DNA from: Coptis chinensis
Lineage: Eukaryota > Streptophyta > Magnoliopsida > Ranunculales > Ranunculaceae
Length of the DNA: 64,000 bases
Direction of reading: 5' to 3'
NCBI GenBank assembly: GCA_015680905.1
Contig: CM027385.1
Span: forward strand, 80,869,501-80,933,500
A program made the translations under genes and the position numbers. This document shows positions 40,730 to 53,148 of the stretch, one piece after another; position 1 is the first letter of the stretch; every line of letters begins with the position of its first letter. Below the pieces are notes generated by a model. It was not told the DNA's origin. It saw nothing but the letters and a program-made list of their open reading frames with translations, and did no database searches.

Positions 40730-42130
40730 TTCAGAGAAGTCATAGAACATGTTACATTAACAAACTGAATAAAGATGGCACGCACTATGTACGTAAGTTG
40801 GCACAGGCCAACATGCAGAATGCGAACCTCCTAGCTAGGCAGACTGGAAAACTAATCTTCACATTTGTAGTACCCTTCAATCAAAAAAATCCTACTTCCA
40901 GAACATGACTGTGGACTCTTTGGCTCTCTGCTCTAATCCATAACATGACTCTTACCTCTTTAGCATGCCTGCAAGTTCCAGATATCCGAACTTGAACCCA
41001 TGGAATGTGCCCATCTCCTCTAAAGCCCATGTGTTATTATTTTATGACATGGTTATGAATTTCATTTCAACCTTCATACCAATCCTACTACCATAATACA
41101 AAATACTGTTTTGGTCAGAATTTTGATGGCTGAAAAATGGGAATATGTTAATTAACACTGCCATATTACTTGGAGAAGTTCCAAAGATCCCTTACAAAGA
41201 TCGAGGACTCGAGGGGTTCCAAGGTTGTGCCACAGATCCTTCGTATGTGTATTACACACAAACTGATTCTACGCAAATCAGAACTACACTATATGTCAAA
41301 TGGGAATGAGGCTGCAATAGATTTGAATTGCTGGAGCCTCATTATCGTATTTTCAGCATATTACCTTAAAACACTAACCGCCAAACTCTTAATGGATTAG
41401 TTAATTGATATGTATTAGTTATTGGATATGGAGTTCATGAATATGGATTAGTTAATGGATCAATGACAAAATTCTTATGCTACACAACTGCTGTCATATT
41501 AAAATATATATAAATACATCAATATTCGGAAGCATTAAACAAAAACCAAACAAATCATAAGAAAACACATCAATATTCACGAAACACACACCATCATTGA
41601 AAGGTTTACGAATTCCTTCCACTAAAGGTTCGTTTTTTTTCATGGACTGAAGGTTTTTCCCTGGTACACCATCCTAGAAAGGACTCCAAATTCTTTCCAC
41701 TGAATGTTAGTAATTTTTCCCCCTGGTAATAATAAGAAGGAAAAATTCTACAGCAGATATACAAATTTGAGGTTTTAGACGTCAACCGCAAAGAAATCAT
41801 TACTAAACGTGAAGAGCTGCATGAAGCAAGTACTAGATAAAAACAACTTCATCAATATATTGAACACTTGAGAAAAGAAAATGCCTATTTATAGGCAATA
41901 AATGAAGCATTGGTTATAGGAGGACCAAATTGGGAAATGGACTACCTAAGCATTTCAAATAATTTATCAGAATTGGATGAGAATTAGCGTATTGTTAGAT
42001 CTAACAAAATTTATTTTTTAAGTTATTTTTTAGCTGAATTTTCTATTGGATGAGGATTAGCATAGTATTAGATCCATCAAATTTTTTGTTTATCCATTAT
42101 GCCAATTTTTTAGTTTATCTATATTCTAAC
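40730..42130. other. Intergenic part of the mosaic
   Basis: 1.4 kb, AT-rich, with no convincing gene. Confidence 0.5.
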
Positions 42131-42133
42131 TTA

Positions 42134-42690
42134 TTACTTGCATTTTGGGCACGCTCGATGAGCGCGATGCGCATGTTTGTTTTTCGTGCTTATTTTATAA
42201 TACCTATCTGAAACGATGAGCATGAAATTTATTCTGGCACGCGCGATGCGCCTGTTTTTTTTTTGCGTACTTAGTTTATGATAACTATCTAAAACCGAAA
42301 TCAATCGGGTTAATAAAAAAACCCTGATTCCAAAATTCAAATTTGAATCGATCATAAAAATTTAAATTGCCGACCCGATTTGTTGCTCTAGATGTAAAGA
42401 GATCTCACTAACACACTAATTTAGACTGAATATGTTAAATTTGTCGGGATAAAAAATAAATAAAACGCATGATATGATGCGCATGTTTTTTTTTCGCTAT
42501 TATTTTATGCTACATTTTCGAAACCAAAATCAATCGGGATAATAAAAAACTCCGAGTTCAAAATTTAAATTCGAATCAAACATAAAAATCTAAATTCCCG
42601 ACATGATTTGTTGCTATAGATGTAAAGAGGTCCAACTAACATACTAATTTAGACTAATTGTATTAAATTTGCGTAAAAAAAATAATAAAA
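42134..42690. repeat. Helitron-type subterminal repeats
   Basis: Two copies of a unit of about 240 bp lie at roughly 42290-42480 and 42525-42690. Each carries AATCAATCGGG, then AAATTCRAATC, CCGAC, ATTTGTTGCTMTAGATGTAA and TAATTTAGACT. GCGATGCGCATG-like motifs (42160, 42240, 42473) separate them. This lies 0.5 kb inside the Helitron-like 3' end. Confidence 0.7.
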
Positions 42691-43146
42691 CAAAAAAATG
42701 GCAGAAACTGTAATATTGGTGTTTGGTCAACTGTCCAAACCGGGTCAACTATCTTAACCGGGTCAGATTTGTCCAAAAAATTCTGATGTGATGGTGACAA
42801 CTCAATCAGTTCATTTACATTTACACCCATACAAAAAAGACAAAATAACAATAAAACAAAGATGATATGAACTATAATATCAGTATTTGGCAAGGATAAA
42901 ATAAAAATGGCATGAACCGTAATATCGGTATTTGGCAAGAGACAAATTCAAGAAAAAAAAATCCGGTCAATGGAAAAAGATAATGTTACGAGAGAAGTTT
43001 TGTTTACAAGGTAAAGATATCTTTACTACGTAATAAAGAGGTCATGGTGTCAGCACTTTTTATCTCTTTTCCGCTTGCTTTCTGCCTTTGCTTTTTTGTT
43101 ATTTTTTTTGTCCTTTTTCAGTTTTAATATTGGTTTTGTCTCTCTA

Positions 43147-43177
43147 GCCCACGTGTATAACACGTGCTCAATGCTAA
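43147..43177 (+). mobile_element. Helitron-like 3' terminus (hairpin plus CTAA)
   Basis: CACGTGT-ATA-ACACGTG (43150-43166) is a perfect 7-bp stem with a 3-base loop. It is followed 7 bases later by CTAA and then T. Helitrons end in a short GC-rich hairpin about 10 bases before CTRR and insert before T. The order and spacing fit well. It is the only such end found downstream of the two 5' termini. Confidence 0.6.
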
Positions 43178-43508
43178 TTCAAAATTATTAACGTGTTAAC
43201 TGAAAAAAATAAAGTACCATTAACATATCTGCACTATTAGATTATGAAATTGGTTGTCACTTGGCATATAATTAGTATCTTAACCTGGCTTGTAACAGCT
43301 ACAACTATATAAAATCTTATTGTAAACTATTATATCAATGTCCATTCTCCTAAGCAAAACCTTAATTATACAAAACTCCACTTCCAACCTGTATGTTAAC
43401 TAAACTAGATTATTGTAACTTTCCACTTCAACAAGAGTTCAAGTCACACACTTCAAAACTTCACAACGTCCACAAACGTTGACTTGCCAGTTTGCTAACC
43501 ACTCAAAT

Positions 43509-43518
43509 CTATATATAG
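43509..43518 (+). promoter_or_regulatory. TATA box of the solanesyl diphosphate synthase gene
   Basis: CTATATATAG lies 387 bp upstream of the start codon. A leader of about 350 bp containing the TA/TG microsatellite would follow. Confidence 0.45.
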
Positions 43519-43550
43519 ATTTCATTTTCACTTTCTTGCACTTTTACTCA

Positions 43551-43556
43551 TATGTA

Positions 43557-43609
<53 letters not shown>

Positions 43610-43619
43610 CAGTGTGTGT
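43551..43619. repeat. (TA)n(TG)n microsatellite
   Basis: About 15 TA units are followed by about 8 TG units and a second short TG run, within the probable leader or promoter of the next gene. It is likely polymorphic. Confidence 0.9.
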
Positions 43620-43895
43620 TCTTGTTACTATTTACAGTACGATAAGGAAAATCATTTGAGTCACAGCAGTACGTGTGGCCCTTAAAGATCCACCCCAAAC
43701 ACTTCTCAACCAGCTAGCATCTATTTTCTTTCGTACGTTGTTCTTTTTAAAACGTTTTCTCTTTCAGCTTATGTGTACGCATACATTATGTTAGTTCAAC
43801 TTATACTATATATATATCAAGATTATATTCATACTTGTTTAGTTACTTGGCACTGTTTGTTGTTGGGCATTTGAATATATATTTGATAGTTTAGA

Positions 43896-46539
43896 ATGAT
43901 GTCTTTGACATGTAGAAACTTTGATATAAGTAGAACTAGATTGGATTTATTTGCTTGTGGCTGTACTTCTTATTCTAATAAGAATTATGCAAGAAAGTGT
44001 GGAGGAAGGAAATTGATGTGTAATAATCCATTGAGTGATGTTGGAAGATGTCGTGCATTTTCGGCGGCGAAGACACCTGAGGCTGTATTGAATGGTATTG
44101 TCTTCACACTTTGATTTTTTTAATGTTTGATGAAAGTTGTTTACCAGATTTTGTATTGTTCATTTGGTGTGATGATAAACTTGTATTTTTTTTCAGTTGT
44201 TGATAAAGATCCAGAGTCAGTAATAAGCACTATTACAAAGTCAACAACTAGCCCCAGTTCAATAACATCTTTGTTGGAAGTGGTTGCTGATGACCTCCAA
44301 ACTTTGAATAACAATCTCCAGTCAGTGAGTGTTCTGTTTTATAATTTGATATCACGTATGGTCAAATTTTAGTTGATATCACCGTTTGCAATTCGCAATT
44401 CCACACTGTCTTTTAATGAAAACCGGTGGTGGAAGTAGTGTGTAGCTTTGTATTTATGCATTTTCTGTCAGGCAATCAGTCGAAAAGAAAAGAATAAATT
44501 ATTCACACCCACGCTTGAATGAGACCTGATATGAGAGTTCTTCAATCTTTTTTGTTTTACTGAATTTACCCAATATGGTTTCCTTGATTGTCCTGTTCCA
44601 CCATGGGCCCATTTGAACACGAATCATTAGCATATTCCATTGTTGATTTGCTATTGCAAGCACTCCTAATATCTTCCCCCAATTTATTATTGGAAATGAT
44701 GCTATGCAGATTGTAGGGGCAGAAAACCCAGTTTTAATATCTGCAGCTGAACAAATTTTTAGTGCTGGTGGAAAGAGGCTGCGGCCAGCTTTAGTATTCC
44801 TTGTGTCAAGAGCCACTGCAGAAATTGCACATTTGAAGTGAGTTTGAAAGTTGTAATTTTCTCTTGACAAGTATTAGAAGCGCGTGATTTTAGATAAGAT
44901 ACGGTGTTAACTATGTGTTCTATTCTAATTGCAGGGAACTTACCCCAAAACATCGGCGCCTAGCAGAGATCATTGAGATGATCCATACAGCAAGTCTAAT
45001 ACATGATGATGTACTGGATGACAGCAGCATCCGAAGGGGTAGGTCTTACAACTTATGAAACTCTTCTGCATGATCTCTCAAGTTGATTGATTATTTGATT
45101 TACAAATATGGTAAAGCTTTGACTACAAAGTACACCAAAAAGGAGTATAACCAGTGCCAGGGAAAATCTTCTCTAAAACCTACTGACAAGACACATCGGA
45201 TAGATAGATGTATTTCTTAGTATCTTTGATGAAGCAATTGTACTTACACAACTTCGGATGCCCATCCAAAGATTTTGGAGATTTTATTGCTCCAGGAAAA
45301 GTATATCCTGCTAGCATTGTCAGTGCGTTTATCCCCAACTAGTTGGGACCTCAACATTACACCTACTACTCACCTTATATCTGAGCCACATCTTTATATG
45401 AGGAACATGTGATCAAACCTTTTGTTCGTAAATTCATGTCATGTTTAGTTATCTCAGCTTTCGACCCAACCCGCCCTCCTTCTTGCTTGTGCTGATACTG
45501 GTCCTTGTGTACGTTCTTAAGTCATCCTGGTAGATTTCAAATTTGATTATTCTTCTATTTGAGTTACTCCTAGACCACTTGGTTGTGCCAGTTTCATTCC
45601 TCCATCTCAAAGTCCTCAGTTCTGCTACAACCATTTTACCCCTGCTAGAAGTCTATAGCTTACTGATTTTCAACTTCTGGTAGAAATTTTATTCTTATTG
45701 CGCAATGCCTCATTGTAAGTTCGTCAATACCTGACATGAATGCAATTTGTCTCTCAGGAAAGGAGACCATTCACCAAATATATGGTACAAGGGTGGCAAT
45801 TCTTGCAGGAGATTTCATGTTTGCTCAATCATCATGGTATCTTGCGAATCTTGAAAACCTTGAAGTCATAAAGCTAATCAGCCAGGTATGCATCTCAAAC
45901 TGCTTCGGTTTCTTGGTGTCAGACAATTTGACCAACATTTACGTTGACAAGTTTTGTTTCCTTCTACATGTACTCGGTGACCATTTGCAGGTCATTAAGG
46001 ATTTCGCAAGTGGTGAAATAAAACAAGCATCAAGCCTTTTTGATTGTGAAGTTACACTTGAGGAGTATCTGATGAAAAGCTACTATAAAACAGCATCCTT
46101 AATTGCCGCAAGCACCAGAGGTGCTGCTATATTTAGTGGAATGGATGTCAGTGTTTGTGAACAGATGTACCAATTCGGAAAGAACCTTGGATTATCATTC
46201 CAAGTAGTTGATGACATTTTGGATTTCACACAATCAGAAGAACAGCTGGGGAAGCCAGCTGGCACTGACTTGCAAAAAGGAAATTTAACTGCTCCTGTCA
46301 TTTTTGCTTTAGAAAATGAGCCAAGGCTGCGAGATATCATTGACACTGAGTTCAGTGAAGATGGTTCCTTCAACGAAGCTGTCAAATTAATTATCAAGTG
46401 TGGGGGGATTTCTAGAGCACAAGATTTAGCAAAAGAAAAAGCTGATCTAGCATTGCTGAACCTTCAGTGCCTTCCTAAGAGTGAGTTCAAATCTACACTT
46501 GAAGGGATGGTGAAGTATAATCTCGAAAGAATTGAATAG
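43896..46539 (+). CDS. SPS: Solanesyl diphosphate synthase, plastid type
   Basis: This trans-long-chain prenyl diphosphate synthase adds isopentenyl units to make the C45 solanesyl tail of plastoquinone-9. Exons: 43896-44094, 44197-44324, 44710-44837, 44935-45038, 45758-45885, 45991-46539. All introns are GT-AG and in phase, giving 411 residues, the usual length. Residues 1 to about 70 are Ser/Arg/Cys-rich with few acidic residues, consistent with a plastid transit peptide. The catalytic core carries [10 protein letters not shown], the first Asp-rich motif DDVLD (176-180) and the second DDILD (303-307) followed by [17 protein letters not shown]. The first residues upstream of DDVLD are small/medium (TASLIH), typical of long-chain enzymes. 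The frame is intact and the sequence is close to Arabidopsis SPS1/SPS2. A geranyl diphosphate synthase label, used in older annotations, is less likely. Confidence 0.95.
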
Positions 46540-47540
46540 ATGAACAATTTATCAAACTCAACCCAAGGACCATATCTGTGATTGGATTCTCACAATACTT
46601 CTCTATATGTGCTTCAACAATACTAAACCGTGCATCTATTCGAGCCTCAACAGGCTGCTCTGATACTGGTTATATATACAAGGTGTCAAGTCATATTAGC
46701 CACCCTTATTGTGATTGTATTCTATTACAGCGCTCACGCTGGATGAGCTCACAGAAATCTAATAAATGTTGAACATTTCATTGTTTATAAAATAGGCAAA
46801 TTGTTTGGTGAAAGGATATTGGATCATGAAAACCTTCCATTATAAAGGCCCATTACGAGATAACAAAATGTTGTACACAGAAAAAGCAAGCCCATGGGAC
46901 AAAATTGGGGATTAAACCAATTAATTTAGCATCTAGTTTGGTCGGCACATAATCATGGTTTAAAGACAAACCGGGTTTACTACTAATGAAAGAAGATATT
47001 ATCTTCATTTAAGTTTTTATCAATTAAATCAAAATCTCACGCGATTTTTCAATTTTGTTTTTGACCTTCAACACTCTCACATTTTATGTTAGGACTAACA
47101 TGAGAAATTTCATTTATTTCATGTTGTATACATACATAGAGGTGTTTGCATGTTTGTTGGACACATGTATACTGGTGTGTGCATGTGTGGTAGTAGCGTT
47201 TGTATATTTGTTACACACATGCATAATTGTGTGTGCATGTGTGGTATATATTAGTGTTTGCATGTATATCAAAAAAGGTCATAATTTGTATTAATAAAAA
47301 ATAACTTATTGACATAAGCCCGAAAATATCCTTATAGCGAAATTATTAATGATAGATGTTGATGTTAGGTCGTTTTTGTCCTAAAACCGTAATTATTAGT
47401 CAAGACCTAAAACCGAAATTTTTGGTCAAAATTTATGTATTTGGGCCTACATTTATGAATGTTGTACCCAACAAAGCCCAAGTTGAAGAGTCAAGGCCCA
47501 AAAGAGAAAAGTCAAGTGAACATTCATCTTCTTCTTCCTC
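46540..47540. other. Intergenic region, SPS 3' end and ELC promoter
   Basis: One kb. TGTGTGCATGTGTGGTA-type repeats occur near 47130-47270. No gene seen. Confidence 0.55.
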
Positions 47541-47541
47541 A

Positions 47542-47549
47542 TATAAATA
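47542..47549 (+). promoter_or_regulatory. TATA box of the ELC gene
   Basis: TATAAATA lies 84 bp upstream of the ATG at 47626. A CTAGGGTTT element, common in leaders of plant housekeeping genes, lies at about 47586. Confidence 0.6.
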
Positions 47550-47625
47550 ACTCTTAAAACACATAATTTTGTCCAAATCAGAAATCTAGGGTTTACCAAT
47601 TTTTCTGAATTTTGAGCAATTGACG

Positions 47626-48864
47626 ATGTCACCACCACCAAACCCACAATTCACTTCACAATTTCTAAGCAACGTTCTCTGCCAACGTGGCCCATCATCA
47701 CTCCCATACACAGAAGATGCAAAATGGCTTATAAGACAACACCTAGTTTCATTAACAGAAACACACCCATCACTACAACCGAAAACAGCTACATACAATC
47801 ATAACGATGGCACAACGGTAAATTTACTTCAAGTTGATGGTACTATTCCAATGGTTTATCAGTCTGTTACTTATAATATACCTATTATTATTTGGTTAAT
47901 GGAGACTTATCCTCGTTCTTCGCCTTGTGTTTATGTTGCCCCGACTAGGGATATGATTATTAAACGACCACATCCACATGTTAATCCTTCTGGGATTGTT
48001 TCCATACCGTATTTGCATAATTGGGTATACCCAAGCTCCAATTTAGTTGATATGGTTAGGAATTTAAGTCATTTGTTTGGTCGCGAACCGCCTTTGTATA
48101 CTAGGCAATCGCAATCGCAATCGCAGTTGAGGCCGAATGAAAATAGCTTAGCTACCACGAACAGTAGTGGTTTGGAAGTGGGCGTGTCGAATTTGGGGAA
48201 TTCTAGGCCGACTAGTATTCCGCCGAGGGCTTATTCGTCTTTGTCTTCACCTTATGGAGGTGGTGGAGGTAGGTTTCCGGCTTCTCCGCAAAGGCAGAAT
48301 ACGGATGATCCGAATGAGGTTTATAGGAAGAATGCGATTAATAAGTTGGTGGATAGTTTACATGGAGATATTACGACGTTGAGAAAGAATAGAGAGGTGG
48401 AAATGGAAGGTTTGATTAGTGCGCAGACGGTTTTGAGACAACGAGAGGAGGTGTTGGCAAAGGGGTTGAGAGAGATGGTAGGGGAGAAGGAAGGTTTGGA
48501 GCAGCAACTGCAGATGGTGTTGATGAATACGGATATTTTGGAAGGGTGGTTGAGGGATAATGAAGGGAAGATGGGGATGAAGACTGGGAATGTGGATACT
48601 GATGAGGCTTTTGTGCCATGTGATGCTCTTTCGAAACAGATGTTAGAGTCTACTGCATCGGATTTGGCTATTGAAGATGCAATTTATTCTCTGGATAAAG
48701 CTGCGCAGGAAGGTTCTATACCTGTTGATCAATATTTGAAGAACATTAGGTCTCTATCGAGGGAACAGTTCTTTCACCGGGCTACTGCTGCAAAGGTTAG
48801 AGCTGCTCAAATGCAAGCTCAGGTTGTTAGCATGGCAGCTAGAGCGCCACAGTATGCAATGTGA
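47626..48864 (+). CDS. ELC: ELC/VPS23 (TSG101) ubiquitin receptor of ESCRT-I
   Basis: TSG101/VPS23 is the ESCRT-I subunit that binds ubiquitinated cargo on endosomes and passes it towards multivesicular bodies. The frame is one exon of 412 residues from ATG 47626. The frame stays open six bases further upstream but has no ATG there. The UEV domain (about residues 15-160) includes [40 protein letters not shown] and [18 protein letters not shown]. It lacks the catalytic Cys of true E2 enzymes, as expected. A Ser/Pro/Gln linker follows, then a coiled coil (about 235-315), then the C-terminal steadiness box ([40 protein letters not shown]). The lack of introns matches Arabidopsis ELC. Intact. Neighbouring genes are unrelated. 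Confidence 0.95.
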   Translation: MSPPPNPQFTSQFLSNVLCQRGPSSLPYTEDAKWLIRQHLVSLTETHPSLQPKTATYNHNDGTTVNLLQVDGTIPMVYQSVTYNIPIIIWLMETYPRSSPCVYVAPTRDMIIKRPHPHVNPSGIVSIPYLHNWVYPSSNLVDMVRNLSHLFGREPPLYTRQSQSQSQLRPNENSLATTNSSGLEVGVSNLGNSRPTSIPPRAYSSLSSPYGGGGGRFPASPQRQNTDDPNEVYRKNAINKLVDSLHGDITTLRKNREVEMEGLISAQTVLRQREEVLAKGLREMVGEKEGLEQQLQMVLMNTDILEGWLRDNEGKMGMKTGNVDTDEAFVPCDALSKQMLESTASDLAIEDAIYSLDKAAQEGSIPVDQYLKNIRSLSREQFFHRATAAKVRAAQMQAQVVSMAARAPQYAM

Positions 48865-51013
48865 CGGAGTGCAATAAATCTATGGTGGTCATCTCTAGAT
48901 TGATGGGCTGTATTTAATGTGATGTGTTTGAGATTTGGATCGAGGATCTTCTTTTGCAGCATACAGGTCTCATTTTTGCTTTTCTTGGTTATTTGGTTAT
49001 TAAAATTTACTGTTTGATGGTCAGTTGTGAAATTCATCAAGTCTCTTATGTACATGTTACACACTTTAGAATATATATTTGTTTTTCTCAATTTGTTTTG
49101 AGAGGAGTACACGTATATGTCAAACAGTTTATAGTCATAAAAATTCCATGTATTTGAATGAATTCTGCAACTGGTGGTTGCACTACCATTTCTATGCCAC
49201 ATTGCTTTCGAATTGTTTGGTACATTTGGTTGTTTTGATGACAGTGAATGTACAGTATTCCCTGTTTAGTTATTAGTGGAATGTTGCAAGAGTATTGATT
49301 TCGATGTCATCATTAGATATAGAAATACACTTGGATACTTTGCCCTCGCCTGCAGGTACCAAAAGTATTGTTATAAAGTGTGAAACCTCTTGTTATACAA
49401 ATATGTTTTCCCATCACAAGTTTTGTCATCAATACCCAAGTATCTTATTAGAATTTACCTGTTGCTCGCCGTCTTATCTTTTAGACGTCCCTTTTCTAAG
49501 AATCTGTTAGTTTGCCTAATAGTTGGAAGAAACAGGCTTTAGTTGTGATGAAAGACGTAAGTTTGATCTATTACCCAATTTAGATAAATAAAATAGCCGT
49601 AGTGGTTCACATTGTACGATTTTAGAAATTTTGGAACGAGCTGAGAAGATCATTTTTACATAAATAGCCTATTTAGTATAGCTTCAACTTTAAGAAAAAT
49701 CTATGAGCGTAGTTCAGTTACTTTTCAGTATCAGTTTGGCACCTTGGCCAGTGTCAAGTTCTTAAGGCAGTGGGAGATTCTGTTCATTTCTATTATTGAT
49801 AATGTGACAATAAATGATATGGTGCCTCGTGTTACTTGGGACCTGCTGTGATGTGTGCCAACCGATTTATAAGTACTCTGTTGATGGCCTCATCAACTTC
49901 ACTTGAAGACACTAGTGTTTTTTCAGTGCTGTATGTTTCAGGGTAACCGTGAGATAATTTTCTATTTTGAGAATTATTATTATTTTTTTTCTTTCAAAGT
50001 GGGATCCCGCATCAATTCCATATATACGTAAAGCAGGGTTATCGACTTATTGTAGTGCTGTCCAACGAATAGGGTGCCTCTTTGTAGCAAGCTAGCTGAA
50101 ACGTTAATGGATATAAAGTAGCATGTTGAGTTTGAGTTTGCATTTCCAATTCCATTAATCTCACACAGCTTGTTTTCGTGGACTGTTGGTGTTATATAGA
50201 TGTTGTCTCTCTGGCTCTCTCTCAGAATACATCAATTGTGGTAATTTTCTCTGAAGCAATTATCGTTTTATTCATGTCCACAACGGTAAGATTGGCATTG
50301 CTTGTCGGACTTAACATCTCTAATGGGCTTCAATCCAGTGTCAAGTAAAAGACAAAGACTGTTACTGCTGGTCGGATAAAATGAGCCGTTGGATGAGCAG
50401 GAAGAGTATTCAAGTAGGAAATACCAATTTAATGTTTCAAACTTTCAATGAATCTGAAAGTCTCAAGTAAGCTTACAAAGTTAGAGGCCACAAGTTTTAA
50501 CATTTCAAAATTATAACACAAGGTTTGACAATCGAAATTTACAAGTTTTGATAAAATGGGGACTAAATTTTTTTTTCATTCAATTTGGGGACCAAACTTT
50601 AAAATTTTTACAATGTAGGGACTAGTTACACATGTAGTCTAAATTTCTCACACGGTGTTTCATAATTCACAAGTTACATACCGTACTAACATTCTACAAC
50701 CTCATAACCATGCTACAATCTCATGACCATAGAAATTAATTCGAATTGTTAAACACCGTGTGAGAAATTTAGATATCATGTTACACATGTCCCCACATTG
50801 CAAAAATTAAAAAATTTGGTTTCCAAATTGACCGAAAAAAATTTAGTCTCCATATTGTCAAAATTTGTAAAGTTGAATGCCTTTTTTAATAGTTTTTCGT
50901 TTGGGATAACATATTTGATGTTGGATACTAGCCCAGCCCATCTTCACCTTATTATTATTAAGTAATAATACCGATATATAATAGACCGATATCGAGATTT
51001 TGAAATTTCAAGG
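48865..51013. other. Intergenic region
   Basis: 2.1 kb with the ELC 3' UTR, AT-rich DNA and one fold-back element (50538-50872). The small frames near 48.9-49.5 kb have no coding look. Confidence 0.55.
50538..50872. mobile_element. Fold-back MITE-like element, about 335 bp
   Basis: The left arm (50538-50660) reads TTTACAAGTTTTGATAAAAT, then GGGGACTAAATTT, GGGGACCAAA and AAATTTCTCACACGGTGTTT. The right arm (50751-50872) is its inverse with scattered differences. The loop is about 90 bp with CTACAATCTCATGACCAT-like repeats. I found no clear target duplication. Confidence 0.75.
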
Positions 51014-51020
51014 TATAAAA
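51014..51020 (+). promoter_or_regulatory. TATA box of the IMP1-like gene
   Basis: TATAAAA lies 48 bp upstream of the ATG, which implies a very short leader. Confidence 0.45.
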
Positions 51021-51061
51021 AGCAAAGTTAAAAAAGAGGAGGAGGCAAAGAAAAGAGTGAA

Positions 51062-53148
51062 ATGGTACTTGTTAGAAATCTACAGCAATGGAAAAGCTTA
51101 GCAAAAGAAGCAGTAGATCAAACTATGTTGGTCGCAAAGTTCTTCTGCTTGCTCCACGTCACTGACAAATACGTCATCTCTTCAATCCTCGTAATAAACT
51201 CTCTTATTTATTTATTTATTTAATTATTTATTAAAGTTTAATAAAAAAAAAAAGAGTTTTGATATGGTGGGTTGCAGGTGCAAGGACCAAGTATGTACCC
51301 AACATTAAATCACACGGGTGATGTGATATTAGTTGAAAAAATATCAACTAAGTTAGGAAAAGTGGGGCCCGGTGACATTGTTATTGTCAGGGCACCTGAT
51401 AATCCTAGAAAGACTATTACCAAGCGTGTTTTGGGTATGGAAGGTGACTGTGTCTCTTTTCTTGTTGACCCGGCTCATAGTGAATGTACCAAGTCTATTG
51501 TGGTAATAAAATGAGTAATGTCCTATTTTATTTTACGTGTTTTTTAATGGACTAAGTGTAGTTTGATGTTGAGGTTGCATGGTTTATAGGTACCAAAGGG
51601 ACATGTATGGGTGCAAGGGGATAATGTATATGCTTCAGTTGACTCACGTTACTTTGGACCTGTTCCTTATGCTCTTGTACAAGGCAAAGTGATGTGCAGG
51701 GTAAGTTTCATTGAGATTGTGAAAATGTGATGATATCTTATGTTTGTACACTTTTGCATGTTTTGTGGGGAGAATTTTTTGGTTTATTTATCAATGCAGT
51801 GAATAGGCTTTGAATCACAAATAAGTAAGAAAAGTAGTTTGTGATTTCAGATACAAAATCAGTTAATGACAATTTTTTTTTTTCTTTCACTTTTAGTTTT
51901 TTTTTATATCCATTATAATAATGAACAAAGTAAAACAATTTTAGGTATTAATTAGTAACTCTTTGAGTTCACAGCCAATGCAGAGAGAATTCTAGAAATG
52001 TATGATTAACTATTCTGTCGCCAGATGCCGTGCGTAGTGTGATAAACTATCGTGAGGAAGAACTTACAGGTATGGTAAACACTACATATATATAATCTAG
52101 TACCTTAGGACCTTAAACCCAGTTAAAAATCTTCCTTGGTAATTATTACTGAGAATGGGATGCTCAAGAACGGAGGTCATTATTATCTTGTTTTTGTTAA
52201 CTGATTTGGTAACCCCAATATCTCACATACAACAACAGAAAATATCGGAACTAAAGTCAACAGAACAATGTATCTCACCTACTACCAAACAAAATATTAG
52301 TCTATACGACGGAACTATACTATGAAAAGTATTTATAGCGATCGATGAAACGGTAGGAATCAAATGAGAACAACATGAGACTCAAAGGAGGAAAATAGTA
52401 TGCCAGACTCATGTGAATATTGTGATAACTACTATTACTTGGATGATATTGTTGCTTCTAACCAAATAGCTTTGAAGATAAAAGATTTATGTGATTGACG
52501 TTTGGAGTTCAGATAATAAGCTACTAATTCATATTAGGTATAACTACCACATAGTCCTTTAGCTCAGTTGATAGTTAATAATAGATATTGATTAGCCCCC
52601 GTGTGTGGACAAACATTGCATGTAGTGGAGGCTTCTGGTTTTGTTATCTTCCGTAAGGTAAAGTGCTTTGCAGGGTAAGCTTCAGTTCCTGTTTTGCTCC
52701 ATTTCAATAGAATTTGAGGCTGTACAGTTTGTGTTTCCTTGTATGAGTTGGTTTATGTTTTCCTGGTATTCTGGTAATAAACAATTAATTGATCATTGAT
52801 ATGTGTTCTCTTGTTCTTTGAAAAAAGAAAAAAATATATTGCTAATTTTCTTAAGCTAGTTTTAGGTTTGGGAAGAATTCTAGAATAATTTTACAATGAT
52901 GTTTCACCTTTCTAGCTATCTTCAATCTTATGAAGTAATTTAACATAATAAATGAGTAATTGTGGCCACCCCTTGGTTTTTTATCATTATTGGTAACCTT
53001 CACAGGTAAAGATTAGATTAAGCTGAAGAAATACATTATGTGGATTATTGAACTCTCGAAGGTTAAAACTTATCCCTTCAAATGTTTCTTCTGCTAGATA
53101 TGGCCTCCTCATGGTTTCGGATCTTTGAGACAAGGAGTATGGGAGTGA
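51062..53148 (+). CDS. Mitochondrial inner membrane protease subunit 1-like signal peptidase (S26 family)
   Basis: These Ser/Lys proteases, anchored in the mitochondrial inner membrane, trim sorting signals from intermembrane-space proteins. Exons: 51062-51190, 51278-51502, 51590-51700, 53098-53148. All are GT-AG and in phase, giving 171 residues. An N-terminal helix ([12 protein letters not shown]) precedes the active-site box QGPSMYPT with Ser48. The Lys box [12 protein letters not shown] contains Lys92. The conserved [11 protein letters not shown] and SRYFGPVP follow, with the end at [15 protein letters not shown]. The order and length match plant IMP1-like genes (for example At1g53530). 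The 1.4-kb last intron holds a weak decayed echo of the exon 3 end near 52650. Intact. I cannot tell from sequence whether it is the IMP1a or IMP1b type. Confidence 0.93.

Larger units (their letters stand above)
33405..43177 (+). mobile_element. Putative composite Helitron carrying host-gene fragments
   Basis: This is the span from 5' terminus B to the 3' hairpin. On one strand it contains pieces of an ARF, an ARABIDILLO, an unrecognised acidic protein, a FAR1-like segment and a U2AF35, several still with introns. Such multi-gene capture is typical of plant Helitrons. No Rep/helicase is present, so it would be non-autonomous. Terminus A at 25044 may belong to a second, overlapping or parent element that includes the ISWI piece. 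The exact limits are inference. Confidence 0.5.

Noticed and set aside
40047-40745. U2AF35 as a working gene
   Set aside because: The N-terminal third is missing, one zinc-finger Cys is replaced, and the frame is lost in the RS tail.
47620-47625. Two extra N-terminal codons for ELC
   Set aside because: They would need a TTG start. The first ATG in a normal leader context is at 47626.
52640-52680. Possible duplicated end of protease exon 3 (GTAAAGTGCTTTGCAGGGTAAG)
   Set aside because: The likeness is short and imperfect. The annotated exon 3 and exon 4 already join in phase to a complete family-length protein.
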